Assembly (NCBI RefSeq): GCF_021603645.1
Contig: NZ_BQHJ01000003.1
Span: 62,001-126,000 of the forward strand
DNA: 64,000 bases
Source: Pseudomonas pseudonitroreducens
Lineage (GTDB): Bacteria; Pseudomonadota; Gammaproteobacteria; Pseudomonadales; Pseudomonadaceae
Direction of reading: 5' to 3'
Below the pieces are notes generated by a model. That model saw only the letters and a program-made list of their open reading frames with translations. It was not told where the DNA came from and ran no database searches. Below are positions 1 through 8,108 of this stretch, one piece after another (position 1 is the first letter of the stretch; every line of letters starts with the position of its first letter). A program made the translations under genes and the position numbers.

Positions 1-1025
1 TGCTCGATGCAGCGCGCGCCGAAGAGTTTCGACGGCGTGAAGTAGCCGACGCTGTTCGGGTTGGCCAGCAGATGGCGCACGGCGAACAGCACGCCGTGGA
101 TGGTCACGTCGTAGCCGTTGGCGGTTTCCAGGCGCGCCGTGCGGCGCTCGCCACGGGCGTTGCGCACTTCACCCCAGACCCAGGTGCGCAGCTTGCTGCG
201 GGCCAGCTCGTCAGGGCCCTGGACGCGCTTGTCCACCTGTTCCTTGAGCCAGTCCTGCACGCGCTCGCGGCCCAGCAGCGGGCGCAAGGAATCCATCACC
301 CGCATGCCGATGGCGGCGGCCGGCGGCACCGGCAGGTAGACCTCGATGTCGCCGATGCCGGTGGAGTAGTAAGCGGTCGCCACGTCGCCCCAGGGAATGG
401 TCACGGCGTGCTTGAGGCCGCGGCCGAAGTCGATGTCGCGGCGCTTGTAGCCCAGCGGCACGTCGCGCAGGCGCCCGGCTTCGCGCACCTTGCCGCCCAG
501 CTTGATGCCTTCCACGGTGGTCTTGGCGGTGCCCGGTGAGAGCCCGCTGCCACTGTCGAAACCCAGCGCCAGGTGCGCGGCGTCAGGCATGGCTTCCTTG
601 AGGCAGGCGGCGACGCAGTCGGTGGGAATCACGTCGAAACCGACGCCGGGGCAGAGCACCACGCCCGCCGTGCGTGCCACGTCGTCGAGGCCGTGGGCGT
701 ACTCGAAGACGGAAATTTCCCCGGTGATATCGACGTAGTGCGCGCCGCTGGCGATGCAGGCCTCGATCATCGGCGCGGCGGTGGCGGAGAACGGCCCGGC
801 GCAGTTGGCGACCACCGCGACATCCTCCAGGGCGGCCAGGGCGGCGGCGCTGTCGTTCAGGTCGAATACCCGGCATTCCAGTCCCAGTGAACTGCCCAGC
901 GCATGCAGGCTGGCCGGGTTGCGAGCGCCGAGGATCGGTGTCAGGCCCTCGCGCTGCGCCTGCTCGGCCACCAGCCGGCCGGTGTAGCCGTTGGCGCCGT
1001 AGATCATCCAGTGGGGCTTGCTCAT
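1..1025 (-). CDS. Saccharopine dehydrogenase-like NAD(P)-binding oxidoreductase, 3' end cut by window edge
   Basis: An uninterrupted minus-strand frame begins at ATG 1025-1023 and runs off the left edge, so about 341 amino-terminal residues are visible. A Rossmann loop GANGYTG lies at residues 10-16, followed by a segment about NCAGPF and a GAHYVDITGE block, which together are typical of the saccharopine dehydrogenase / trans-acting enoyl reductase family. These are NAD(P)-dependent cytoplasmic reductases, often of unknown substrate in bacteria. The gene is divergent from the SDR gene at 1229 with about 200 bp between the starts. From memory it corresponds to the probable oxidoreductase PA4361. 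The substrate cannot be read from the sequence. Confidence 0.8.
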   Translation of the reverse strand, partial: MSKPHWMIYGANGYTGRLVAEQAQREGLTPILGARNPASLHALGSSLGLECRVFDLNDSAAALAALEDVAVVANCAGPFSATAAPMIEACIASGAHYVDITGEISVFEYAHGLDDVARTAGVVLCPGVGFDVIPTDCVAACLKEAMPDAAHLALGFDSGSGLSPGTAKTTVEGIKLGGKVREAGRLRDVPLGYKRRDIDFGRGLKHAVTIPWGDVATAYYSTGIGDIEVYLPVPPAAAIGMRVMDSLRPLLGRERVQDWLKEQVDKRVQGPDELARSKLRTWVWGEVRNARGERRTARLETANGYDVTIHGVLFAVRHLLANPNSVGYFTPSKLFGARCIE

Positions 1026-1228
1026 GCTGTGGCCTCGCGCGGTTCAGAGAGGATCGATGGAATGCCTCTAGGGTAGTCGCAACTGCCGTGTACCTGTCGC
1101 CGATCGCAAGTCGTGCAACCCTGGTGGGCGGCTGCGGTCTGCAAGGATTCGTTTCTGGCGTGCAAGGCCAGAGTGGTAGCGTGCGGTGGCTGGTAGAGTC
1201 GCCGGAAATAAAAACAGGAGTGGCGTGC

Positions 1229-2218
1229 ATGAAGATTCTGGTCACCGGAGCCAGCGGGTTCATTGGCGGGCGTTTCGCTCGCTTCGCCCTGGAGCAGGGC
1301 CTGGCGGTACGGGTGAACGGACGCCGCGAGGAGGCGCTGCAACCGTTGGTGGCGCGCGGCGCCGAGTTCATGGCCGGCGACCTGGCGGACCCGGCGCTGG
1401 TGCGCGCGCTGTGCAGCGGCGTCGATGCCGTGGTGCATTGCGCCGGCGCGGTGGGTGTGTGGGGCAGCCATGAGTACTTCCACCAGGCCAACGTGGTGAT
1501 GACCGAGTCCATCGTCGAGGCGTGCCTGAAACAGAAGGTGCGGCGCCTGGTGCACCTGTCGTCGCCGTCGATCTACTTCGATGGCCAGTCCCATGTGTGC
1601 ATCAGCGAGCAGCAGGTGCCCAAGCGCTTCGCCAACCACTACGGCTCGACCAAGTACCAGTCCGAACTGGTTGCCCTCGGCGCGCAGGAATTCGGCCTGG
1701 AGGTGCTGGCGCTGCGCCCGCGCTTCGTCACCGGCGCCGGCGACACCAGCATCTTCCCGCGGATGATCGCCGCACACCGCAAGGGCCGCCTGCGCATCAT
1801 CGGCAAGGGCCTGAACAAGGTGGACTTCACCAGCATCCAGAACCTCAACGATGCCCTGTTCGCCAGCCTGATGGCCGGCGACGAGGCGCTCGGCCACGCC
1901 TACAACATCAGCAACGGCCAGCCGCTGCCGCTGTGGGACGTGGTGAACTACGTGCTGCGTCGGCTCGACATGCAGCCGGTGGAGCGGCACATGCCCTACG
2001 GATTGGCCTACAACCTGGCGCTGCTCAACGAGGGCGTGTGCAAGGTGCTGCCCGGCCGGCCGGAGCCGACCTTGCATCGCCTGGGCATGGCGGTGATGGC
2101 CAAGGATTTCTCCCTGGATATCTCCCGCGCCCGCGAGTACCTCCACTACGACCCGCAGAACAGCCTGTGGGATGCGCTGGATGAGTTTTGCGACTGGTGG
2201 AGATTGCGCGGCGTGTAA
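1229..2218 (+). CDS. NAD-dependent epimerase/dehydratase, extended SDR family
   Basis: The 329-residue protein starts with MKILVTGASGFIGG, a classic extended-SDR nucleotide-binding TGxxGxxG motif at residues 6-12. The catalytic Tyr-x3-Lys appears as YGSTK in the middle of the protein, in the context of NAD-dependent epimerases and 3-beta-hydroxysteroid dehydrogenase-like enzymes. The frame is open further upstream, but ATG 1229 is chosen because the fold begins at once after it and a purine-rich AACAGGAG lies just before. It is likely a cytoplasmic sugar-nucleotide or sterol-like oxidoreductase; the substrate is unknown. It stands alone, followed by a palindromic repeat. Confidence 0.85.
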   Translation: MKILVTGASGFIGGRFARFALEQGLAVRVNGRREEALQPLVARGAEFMAGDLADPALVRALCSGVDAVVHCAGAVGVWGSHEYFHQANVVMTESIVEACLKQKVRRLVHLSSPSIYFDGQSHVCISEQQVPKRFANHYGSTKYQSELVALGAQEFGLEVLALRPRFVTGAGDTSIFPRMIAAHRKGRLRIIGKGLNKVDFTSIQNLNDALFASLMAGDEALGHAYNISNGQPLPLWDVVNYVLRRLDMQPVERHMPYGLAYNLALLNEGVCKVLPGRPEPTLHRLGMAVMAKDFSLDISRAREYLHYDPQNSLWDALDEFCDWWRLRGV

Positions 2219-2240
2219 AGGCTCGCTCCGACGCTGAACT

Positions 2241-2311
2241 GTAGGAGCGGACTTCGTCCGCGATATCGTCCAGCGCGATGCGGATCAATCGCGGACGGAG
2301 TCCGCTCCTAC
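2241..2311. repeat. REP-type palindromic pair (GGAGCGGAC family)
   Basis: Two 24-nt arms (2241-2264 and 2288-2311) face each other: GTAGGAGCGGACTTCGTCCG and its near-complement ending GTCCGCTCCTAC. Each arm is itself a small hairpin and the two can also pair together. The same unit recurs at 6864, 6922, 9902, 32813, 37866, 37935, 59740 and 59807, always between genes. This is the layout of Pseudomonas REP/BIME elements mobilised by REP-associated tyrosine transposases elsewhere in the genome. Confidence 0.85.
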
Positions 2312-2326
2312 GAGAGCATTCTCTGC

Positions 2327-2620
2327 CTAGCGTGGTGCGCGAGCACCGCCCCGCAGCGGGCCGGAGTACTGCTGGTCGCCTCCGCCCTGCATCGGCAGGA
2401 AGCTCGGCTCCTGTACCACGCGCGGCAGTTGCACGCCGCTCAACTGGCTGAGGCGTTCGCCCATCTGGCGCGTCTCCTCGCAGATGGAGGCGGCGCAGGC
2501 GCGCAGCATCCGCTCGATGGCGTCGCTCTGCTGGTACTGGATTTCCACGGCCTGTTCTTCACGCAGACGACGGCGCAATTCGCGCATGCAATCCAGGATG
2601 GCCTTGTTGAGTTCGATCAC
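2327..2620 (-). CDS. Small helical protein of unknown function
   Basis: This 97-residue frame is read from GTG 2620-2618, chosen because GGGGGAGGA lies just upstream and because the translation before it (Arg/Gly-rich) looks non-coding. The product is rich in charged residues in its first half (RELRRRLREEQ), predicted as a long helix, has two cysteines in RACAASICEE, and ends in a Pro/Gly/Arg tail. It has no signal peptide or membrane segment. I do not recognise the family. It is convergent with the SDR gene and divergent from the coiled-coil gene at 2872. Confidence 0.6.
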   Translation of the reverse strand: MIELNKAILDCMRELRRRLREEQAVEIQYQQSDAIERMLRACAASICEETRQMGERLSQLSGVQLPRVVQEPSFLPMQGGGDQQYSGPLRGGARAPR

Positions 2621-2871
2621 CCGACTTCCTCCCCCGCGAAGGGCGCCAAAGCGGCGCCAAGTAACGGGAGCGGGAGCAAGGGGCGTGCCACGATGTCGCA
2701 AAGCCACTATTGGCGGCCTGTCTGGGGAACTGTGACCTCCGGCACGGGTCTTCTATGCGCCGACGAGGTGCGTGACGCCCTGTGATGGCACGCTGCTCTG
2801 AAGTGTCACGCGAACGGATATACTGCGCCCTGCGCAGGCAACACGCCGCTTTATCCCCACAGGTTCATTCC

Positions 2872-3711
2872 ATGCGTAACGACACGTTCGACGAATTCGA
2901 TGATGTGCCCCACCTGTCCACCGACGCCGCCGACCGCGACGAGTTCGGTCATCACCCGCGCCGCGTGGTCGAGCCCAACGGCCGCCCGCTGCCGCAGCCG
3001 GTGAAGCGTGGCGGCGGTACCGGTGCGCTGTGGGCGCTGGTCGCGGCCATGGCCATCGCCCTGGCCGGCGTCGGCTGGTGGAGCCACCAGCAGTTGTTGC
3101 TGATGGAACAGCAACTGATCGCCACCCAGGAAAGCTTCGCCAAGATCAGCGAGGAGGCCGCCGGTCGCCTGGACGACATTCGCGGCAAGTTCGTTGCCAA
3201 CGAATCCAACGGCATGAGCGACCGCGAAGCGCTGAAGCTGCAGGTCAAGCAGTTGCAGGGCCGCCTGGCCGAACAGGCCAAGGCCCAGCAGACTTCCCTG
3301 TCGGAGTTCGATGGCGCCCAGGGCAAGCGCCTGGCGCAGATCAGCGACGACCTCAAGGCGCAACAGGAAAATGCCGCGCAACTGGTGGCCCAGCTGGATG
3401 GCAAGCTCAAGACCATTTCCGATGAACAGGCCAAGTTCAAGAACGTGCAGGCCGACCTCGCCACTGCCAACCAGCAGATCCAGGCGCTGAACACCGAGAT
3501 CGCCAACCTGAAGAAGCAGGGCAACCAGAGCCAGGCGATCAAGAGCATCCAGGATGACCTGATGCTGCTGCGCGCCGAGGTCGATGGCCGCCAGGGCCAG
3601 GCCAGCAGCGATACCAAGGAGTTCGACGTGTTCCGCATCCAGGTGATGCGCAACATCAACACCCTGCAACAGCAGATGCAGAACCTCCAGCAGCAGATCA
3701 GCACCCGCTGA
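2872..3711 (+). CDS. Single-pass membrane protein with long coiled coil
   Basis: The 279-residue protein has an acidic amino terminus (about 40 residues), a basic stretch, one hydrophobic segment around residues 50-68 (ALWALVAAMAIALAGVGW), and then about 200 residues rich in Gln, Lys, Glu and Leu with heptad character, ending in a Gln-rich tail. This suggests an inner-membrane anchor with a periplasmic coiled coil. ATG 2872 is preferred over an upstream start because the acidic region begins there. It is followed at once by a strong terminator, so it is a single-gene unit next to feoABC. Annotators often label such proteins chromosome-segregation ATPase-like, but no ATPase motif is visible. 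Confidence 0.7.
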   Translation: MRNDTFDEFDDVPHLSTDAADRDEFGHHPRRVVEPNGRPLPQPVKRGGGTGALWALVAAMAIALAGVGWWSHQQLLLMEQQLIATQESFAKISEEAAGRLDDIRGKFVANESNGMSDREALKLQVKQLQGRLAEQAKAQQTSLSEFDGAQGKRLAQISDDLKAQQENAAQLVAQLDGKLKTISDEQAKFKNVQADLATANQQIQALNTEIANLKKQGNQSQAIKSIQDDLMLLRAEVDGRQGQASSDTKEFDVFRIQVMRNINTLQQQMQNLQQQISTR

Positions 3712-3726
3712 TCGGCCTGCAACCGC

Positions 3727-3760
3727 AAAGCCCCCGCACCGAAAGGTCCGGGGGCTTTTT
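3727..3760 (+). terminator. Rho-independent terminator
   Basis: AAAGCCCCCG and CGGGGGCTTT pair as a 10-bp stem and run into a T tract. It lies 15 bp past the stop at 3711 and isolates the coiled-coil gene from feoABC. Confidence 0.9.
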
Positions 3761-3849
3761 ATTAGCCATCCCTCTTTGGGGGTAGTGACGGTAATTCTTG
3801 TCTTGAATCAGTTTCAGCGCCGGCTTCGAGGCGAATAATCGCTAACAAA

Positions 3850-3864
3850 TGAGAGTCATTCTGA
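3850..3864. promoter_or_regulatory. Fur box upstream of feoA
   Basis: TGAGAGTCATTCTGA matches the 7-1-7 Fur consensus TGATAATNATTATCA at 11 of the 14 defined positions and keeps dyad symmetry. It lies about 40 bp before the feoA start in an AT-richer stretch, as expected for iron repression of ferrous transport. Confidence 0.75.
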
Positions 3865-3901
3865 TTCTCCCCTTGTTCGATCTTTCGCCCGGAGGCTTCC
3901 C

Positions 3902-4129
3902 ATGCACGATCTTCAAGCGCAACGCCGGTACCGCATCGCCGGCTACCGGCCCGGGATCGGCGCCGCCTTCCGCCAGCGGCTGTTCTCCATGGGGCTGCTG
4001 CCGGGCGCCGAACTGAAGGTACGCCGCGTGGCGCCGCTGGGCGACCCGGTGCAGGTGGACACCCGCCAGTGCAGCCTGGTGCTGCGCCGTCGCGACCTGG
4101 CCTTTCTCCAGCTCGAAGCGCAGGACTGA
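3902..4129 (+). CDS. feoA: Ferrous iron transport accessory protein FeoA
   Basis: A 75-residue SH3-like FeoA protein. It carries the family features: an N-terminal YRIAGY strand, the RQRLFSMGLLPGAELKV block (family core MGLxPG) and a short C-terminal beta half. FeoA is cytoplasmic and works with the FeoB channel, probably on its GTPase cycle. ATG 3902 follows a GGAGG ribosome site. The stop is 6 bp before feoB, so translation is coupled. The operon is preceded by a Fur box. Confidence 0.95.
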   Translation: MHDLQAQRRYRIAGYRPGIGAAFRQRLFSMGLLPGAELKVRRVAPLGDPVQVDTRQCSLVLRRRDLAFLQLEAQD

Positions 4130-4135
4130 TCCAGC

Positions 4136-6430
4136 ATGGACGAACTGCGCATCGGCCTGATCGGCAACCCCAATGCGGGCAAGACCACCCTGTTCAACCA
4201 GCTCACCGGCTCGCGCCAGCGCGTCGGCAACTGGGCCGGCGTTACCGTGGAGCGCAAGGAAGGCAACTTCCGCACCGCGCGCCATAACGTGCGCCTGGTG
4301 GACCTGCCCGGCACCTACTCGCTGACCACGCTGTCGACCCAGGCTTCGCTGGACGAACAGATCGCCCGGCGCTGCATCGTCGATGGCGAAGTGGACGTGC
4401 TGGTCAACGTGGTGGACGCCACCAACCTGGAACGCAACCTCTACCTCACTGTGCAACTGCGCGAGATGGGGCTGCCCTGCGTGGTGGCGCTGAACATGCT
4501 CGATATCGCCCGCAGCCAGGGCTTGAACATCGACCGTGAGGCGCTGGCGCGGGAATTGGGTTGCCCGGTGGTGCCGCTGGTATCGACCCGCGGCGAAGGC
4601 ATCGATGCGCTGAAGGACGCCATCGATGGCGTGACGGCACAGCCGCCGCTGCAAGTGCCCTATCCCGCTGCACTGCGCAACGCCATCAGCCAATTGCTGC
4701 CCGCCGACGCGCCACCGGCCCACGCCTGGATGGTCCTGCTGGCGCTGGAAGGCGACCTGCACAGCGCCCGGCAGCTCAAGCTCGACCCGGCGAGCCTGCT
4801 GGCTGCCCGGGACGCGATCCGCTGCGCCTGCGGCGAAGACCCGGAACTGCTGTTGGTGGACGCGCGCTACCGGCTGATCGGCGAACTCTGCGAGCGCGCC
4901 AGCAACCATCGCGAGGCAGCACCGCATCGCCTGACACAGATGCTCGACCGTATCGCGCTGAACCGCTGGCTGGGTATCCCGGTGTTCCTCTTCGTGATGT
5001 ACCTGATGTTCTTCTTCGCCATTACCCTGGGGGGAGCGCTGCAGCCGATCTTCGATCAGGGTTCCTCGGCGCTGTTCATCGACGGCATCCAGTGGCTGGG
5101 CGCTCGCACGGGCGCACCGGACTGGCTGACTGCGCTGCTGGCGCAGGGCCTGGGCGGCGGTATCAACGCGGTGCTGCCGCTGATCCCGCAGATCGGCCTG
5201 ATGTACCTGTTCCTCGCGTTGCTGGAAGACTCCGGCTACATGGCCCGCGCGGCCTTCGTCATGGACCGCCTGATGCAGGCCCTCGGCCTGCCGGGCAAGT
5301 CCTTCGTGCCGCTGATCGTCGGCTTCGGCTGCAACGTGCCGTCGATCATGGGCACCCGCACCCTGGACAACCCGCGCGAGCGCCTGATGACTTCGATGAT
5401 GGCGCCGTTCATGTCGTGCGGCGCGCGACTGGCGATCTTCGCCGTGTTCGCCGCGGCCTTCTTCGGCCAGAACGGCGCGCTGGCGATCTTCTCGCTGTAC
5501 CTGCTGGGTATCGTCGTCGCGGTGCTCACCGGGCTGCTGCTAAAGCACACGCTGATGCGCGGCGAAGCCTCGCCCTTCGTCATGGAACTGCCGCTGTACC
5601 ACGTGCCGCACCTGCGCAGCCTGCTGCTGCAGACCTGGATGCGCCTGCGCGCCTTCATCGTCCGCGCCGGCACCGTGATCATCCTGGTCAGCCTGGTGAT
5701 CGGCGGCCTCAACAGCGTCACCCTCGACGGCCGCCCGGTACAGGGCGACATCGCCGATTCGGCGCTCTCCAGCCTCAGCCACAAGGTCACGCCACTGCTC
5801 AAACCCATGGGCGTGCATGAGGACAACTGGCAGGCCACGGTCGGCCTGGTTACCGGCGCGCTGGCCAAGGAAGTGGTGGTCGGTACGCTGAATACCCTGT
5901 ACACCGCCGAGCACATCCAGGGCGAAGCCTTCGACGCCGACGGCTATGACCTCTGGGGCCAACTGAAGCAGGCCGGGGCGGATACGCTGGATGGCCTGCG
6001 TGACTCCTTCAGCCTCAGTGTGCTGGCCAACCCGGTTGCCGCGAGCATGGCCGACGGCGAGATGGAGCAGGGCTCCATGGGCACCTTCGCCGCCAAGTTC
6101 GGCAGCCCGCTGGCCGCTTACAGCTACCTCGTCTTCGTGCTGCTCTACGTGCCCTGTGTAGCGACCCTCGGCGCGCTGACCCGGGAAAGCGGCCGTGGCT
6201 GGATGACCTTCGCGGTGTTCTGGGGCCTCAACGTCGCCTACTCGCTGGCGACCCTCTGCTACCAGGTGTTCAGCTTCGCCGAACATCCGCAGTACAGCGC
6301 GGTGGCGATCGGTGTGGTGCTGGTGTTCAACCTCGTACTGTTCCTGATCCTGCGCTGGATTGGTCGGCGTGGGCTGGAACTGGATGGCGAGCGCGAGTTG
6401 CGCGCGGCCCCGGCGGGGAGCTGCCACTGA
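4136..6430 (+). CDS. feoB: Ferrous iron transporter FeoB
   Basis: 764 residues, normal for a proteobacterial FeoB. The N-terminal G domain shows G1 GNPNAGKTT (residues 10-18), switch region GNWAGVTVE, G3 DLPG (56-59) and G4 NMLD near residue 119. The C-terminal half is polytopic, with the two Gate repeats around LLEDSGYMARAAFVMD / FGCNVPSIMGTR and the GALAKEVVVGTL segment. It imports Fe2+ across the inner membrane. Its stop overlaps the feoC start by one base (TGATG), the usual operon coupling. Confidence 0.97.
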   Translation: MDELRIGLIGNPNAGKTTLFNQLTGSRQRVGNWAGVTVERKEGNFRTARHNVRLVDLPGTYSLTTLSTQASLDEQIARRCIVDGEVDVLVNVVDATNLERNLYLTVQLREMGLPCVVALNMLDIARSQGLNIDREALARELGCPVVPLVSTRGEGIDALKDAIDGVTAQPPLQVPYPAALRNAISQLLPADAPPAHAWMVLLALEGDLHSARQLKLDPASLLAARDAIRCACGEDPELLLVDARYRLIGELCERASNHREAAPHRLTQMLDRIALNRWLGIPVFLFVMYLMFFFAITLGGALQPIFDQGSSALFIDGIQWLGARTGAPDWLTALLAQGLGGGINAVLPLIPQIGLMYLFLALLEDSGYMARAAFVMDRLMQALGLPGKSFVPLIVGFGCNVPSIMGTRTLDNPRERLMTSMMAPFMSCGARLAIFAVFAAAFFGQNGALAIFSLYLLGIVVAVLTGLLLKHTLMRGEASPFVMELPLYHVPHLRSLLLQTWMRLRAFIVRAGTVIILVSLVIGGLNSVTLDGRPVQGDIADSALSSLSHKVTPLLKPMGVHEDNWQATVGLVTGALAKEVVVGTLNTLYTAEHIQGEAFDADGYDLWGQLKQAGADTLDGLRDSFSLSVLANPVAASMADGEMEQGSMGTFAAKFGSPLAAYSYLVFVLLYVPCVATLGALTRESGRGWMTFAVFWGLNVAYSLATLCYQVFSFAEHPQYSAVAIGVVLVFNLVLFLILRWIGRRGLELDGERELRAAPAGSCH

Positions 6431-6699
6431 TGGCCACGGCAATCGCGCTGCGCAACCTGCTGGGCGAGTTGGGCGAGGCCGATGTACCGACCCTCGCGCA
6501 GCGCCTCGGCGCTTCCAGGGCGTTGCTCGAGGCGCTGCTGGAGCGGCTGCTGGCGCTGGGCGTGGTGGAAAAAGTCGCGCCCGAACCGGCGGCCTGCGGG
6601 AGTTGCAAGGGTTGCGCGGAGGCGACGCGGTGCGCGACCACGGGGTATCGCCTTTCCAGTCGCAACGATCCCGCCCCCTTGCGCTGGATCACCCCCTGA
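6430..6699 (+). CDS. feoC: FeoC-like winged-helix protein with four-cysteine cluster
   Basis: 89 residues. The first 50 form a predicted winged helix-turn-helix (LAQRLGASRALLEALLERL). Cys 56, 59, 62 and 68 form a CxxCxxCx5C pattern, which in FeoC homologues can hold an iron-sulfur cluster. FeoC is thought to modulate FeoB stability or activity and to sense iron or oxygen. The start overlaps the feoB stop. The C-terminal 20 residues after the cysteines are poorly conserved in type. Confidence 0.88.
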   Translation: MATAIALRNLLGELGEADVPTLAQRLGASRALLEALLERLLALGVVEKVAPEPAACGSCKGCAEATRCATTGYRLSSRNDPAPLRWITP

Positions 6700-6708
6700 C
6701 TCCGGACC

Positions 6709-6788
6709 GTAGGATGGTGTGGGGCGAAGCGATACCCATCACGCATCGCGCCGGCAGCATGGGTATCGCTGCGCTCCACCCATCCTAC
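6709..6788. repeat. 80-bp dispersed palindrome (GTAGGATGG family)
   Basis: GTAGGATGG...GCGATACCCAT is answered by ATGGGTATCGC...CCATCCTAC, giving a long imperfect stem of about 34 bp with a small GC-rich loop. A second copy lies at 63349-63430, with near-identical arms and a different loop. Both are placed just after a gene end. Confidence 0.85.
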
Positions 6789-6821
6789 GAAGCGCTCCGA
6801 CGCAGAATCTGGCGCGTTTGT

Positions 6822-6945
6822 GTAGGAGCGAGCTTGCTCGCGAACAGCCCCGGGTGGACCAGCGTAGGAGCGGACTCTGTCCGCGATGTGAGAAAGGCGT
6901 ACTCGGAGTCGCCGGTAATCGATCGCGGACGGAGTCCGCTCCTAC
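6822..6945. repeat. REP array of three units, two families
   Basis: One unit of the GTAGGAGCGAGCTTGCTCGC family (6822-6845) is followed by a head-to-head pair of the GGAGCGGAC family (6864-6886 and 6922-6945). The array fills most of the gap between the convergent genes feoC and xenB. Confidence 0.85.
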
Positions 6946-6972
6946 GCAGGGTTGTTGCCTTGCGCAGAAATG

Positions 6973-7004
6973 AAAAGGGCGCCTTCGCAGGAAGGCGCCC
7001 TTTT
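6973..7004. terminator. Bidirectional terminator between feoC and xenB
   Basis: AAAAGGGCGCCTTC and GAAGGCGCCCTTTT form a perfect 14-bp stem with a 4-nt loop; A and T tracts on both sides allow it to act for both converging genes. Confidence 0.9.
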
Positions 7005-7025
7005 CGTTGGCGCTGGAGCCGGCCC

Positions 7026-8075
7026 TTACAGGCGCGGGTAGTCCAGGTAGCCGACCGGGCCCTTGGCGTAGAAGGTTTCCGGGTGCGGCTCGTTCCAGGC
7101 GGCGCCTTTCTGCAGGCGGGCCACCAGGTCCGGGTTGGCGATGAACGGGATGCCGAAGGCGACCGCGTCGGCCTTGCCGCTTTGCAGCCACTCGGTCGCG
7201 GTTTCCTTGGTGAAGCGCTCATTGGCGATGTACACGCCACCGAAGATTTCCTTCAGTTTCGGGCCGATGCTGTCGTCAGCAGCCTTCTCGCGGGTGCAGA
7301 TGAACGCCACGCCGCGCTGGCCCAGCTCGCGGGCCACGTAGCCGAAGGTGGCCAGCGGGTCGGCATCGCCCATGTCGTGGGAGTCCATGCGCGGCGCCAG
7401 GTGTACGCCGACGCGGCCGGCACCCCACACACCGATCACCGCGTCAGTGACTTCCAGCAGCAGGCGTGCGCGGTTCTCCACCGAGCCGCCGTACTGGTCG
7501 GTGCGCTGGTTGGTGCTGCTCTGCAGGAACTGGTCGAGCAGGTAGCCGTTGGCACCGTGCACTTCCACGCCGTCGAAGCCGGCGGCCTTGGCGTTCTCGG
7601 CACCGATGCGGTAGGCCTCGACGATGTCGGCGATCTCTTCGGTTTCCAGGGCGCGCGGGGTGACGAACTCCTTGATCGGACGCACCAGGCTGACGTGGCC
7701 GGCGGGCTTGATGGCGCTCGGTGCCACCGGGGTATCACCGTTCAGGTACAGCGGGTCGGAGATGCGGCCCACGTGCCACAGTTGCAGGAAGATGCGACCG
7801 CCGTTGGCATGCACGGCCTTGGTGATGTTGGTCCAGCCGCGGACCTGGTCGTCGGACCAGATGCCGGGGGTATCCGGGTAACCCACGCCCATCGGGGTCA
7901 CCGAGGTGGCTTCGCTGAGGATCAGGCCGGCGTCGGCGCGTTGGGTGTAGTACTCGGCCATCAGGGCGTTGGGCACACGGCCTTCGTCGGCGCGGCAGCG
8001 GGTCAGCGGGGCCATGATGATGCGATTGGGCAGTTCCAGGTCACCGATGACGATGGGATCGAAAAGCGTGGTCAT
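7026..8075 (-). CDS. xenB: Xenobiotic reductase, old yellow enzyme family
   Basis: 349 residues, the usual length of NemA/XenB flavoenzymes. Visible motifs are PLTRCRA (residues 23-29, FMN contacts with Thr25 and redox-modulating Cys27), the LWHVGRIS strand, EVHGANGYLLDQFLQ and YGGSVENR. The enzyme is a cytoplasmic FMN- and NADPH-dependent TIM barrel that reduces activated alkenes, quinones and nitro-esters. It is the last gene of a minus-strand group with the MFS gene at 8109 (33-bp gap) and the ArsR gene at 9463, matching the remembered pyeR-pyeM-xenB operon of P. aeruginosa. Confidence 0.93.
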   Translation of the reverse strand: MTTLFDPIVIGDLELPNRIIMAPLTRCRADEGRVPNALMAEYYTQRADAGLILSEATSVTPMGVGYPDTPGIWSDDQVRGWTNITKAVHANGGRIFLQLWHVGRISDPLYLNGDTPVAPSAIKPAGHVSLVRPIKEFVTPRALETEEIADIVEAYRIGAENAKAAGFDGVEVHGANGYLLDQFLQSSTNQRTDQYGGSVENRARLLLEVTDAVIGVWGAGRVGVHLAPRMDSHDMGDADPLATFGYVARELGQRGVAFICTREKAADDSIGPKLKEIFGGVYIANERFTKETATEWLQSGKADAVAFGIPFIANPDLVARLQKGAAWNEPHPETFYAKGPVGYLDYPRL

Positions 8076-8108
8076 TGCGTTACTCCAATACGGGGTGAGG
8101 GTGGAGGA

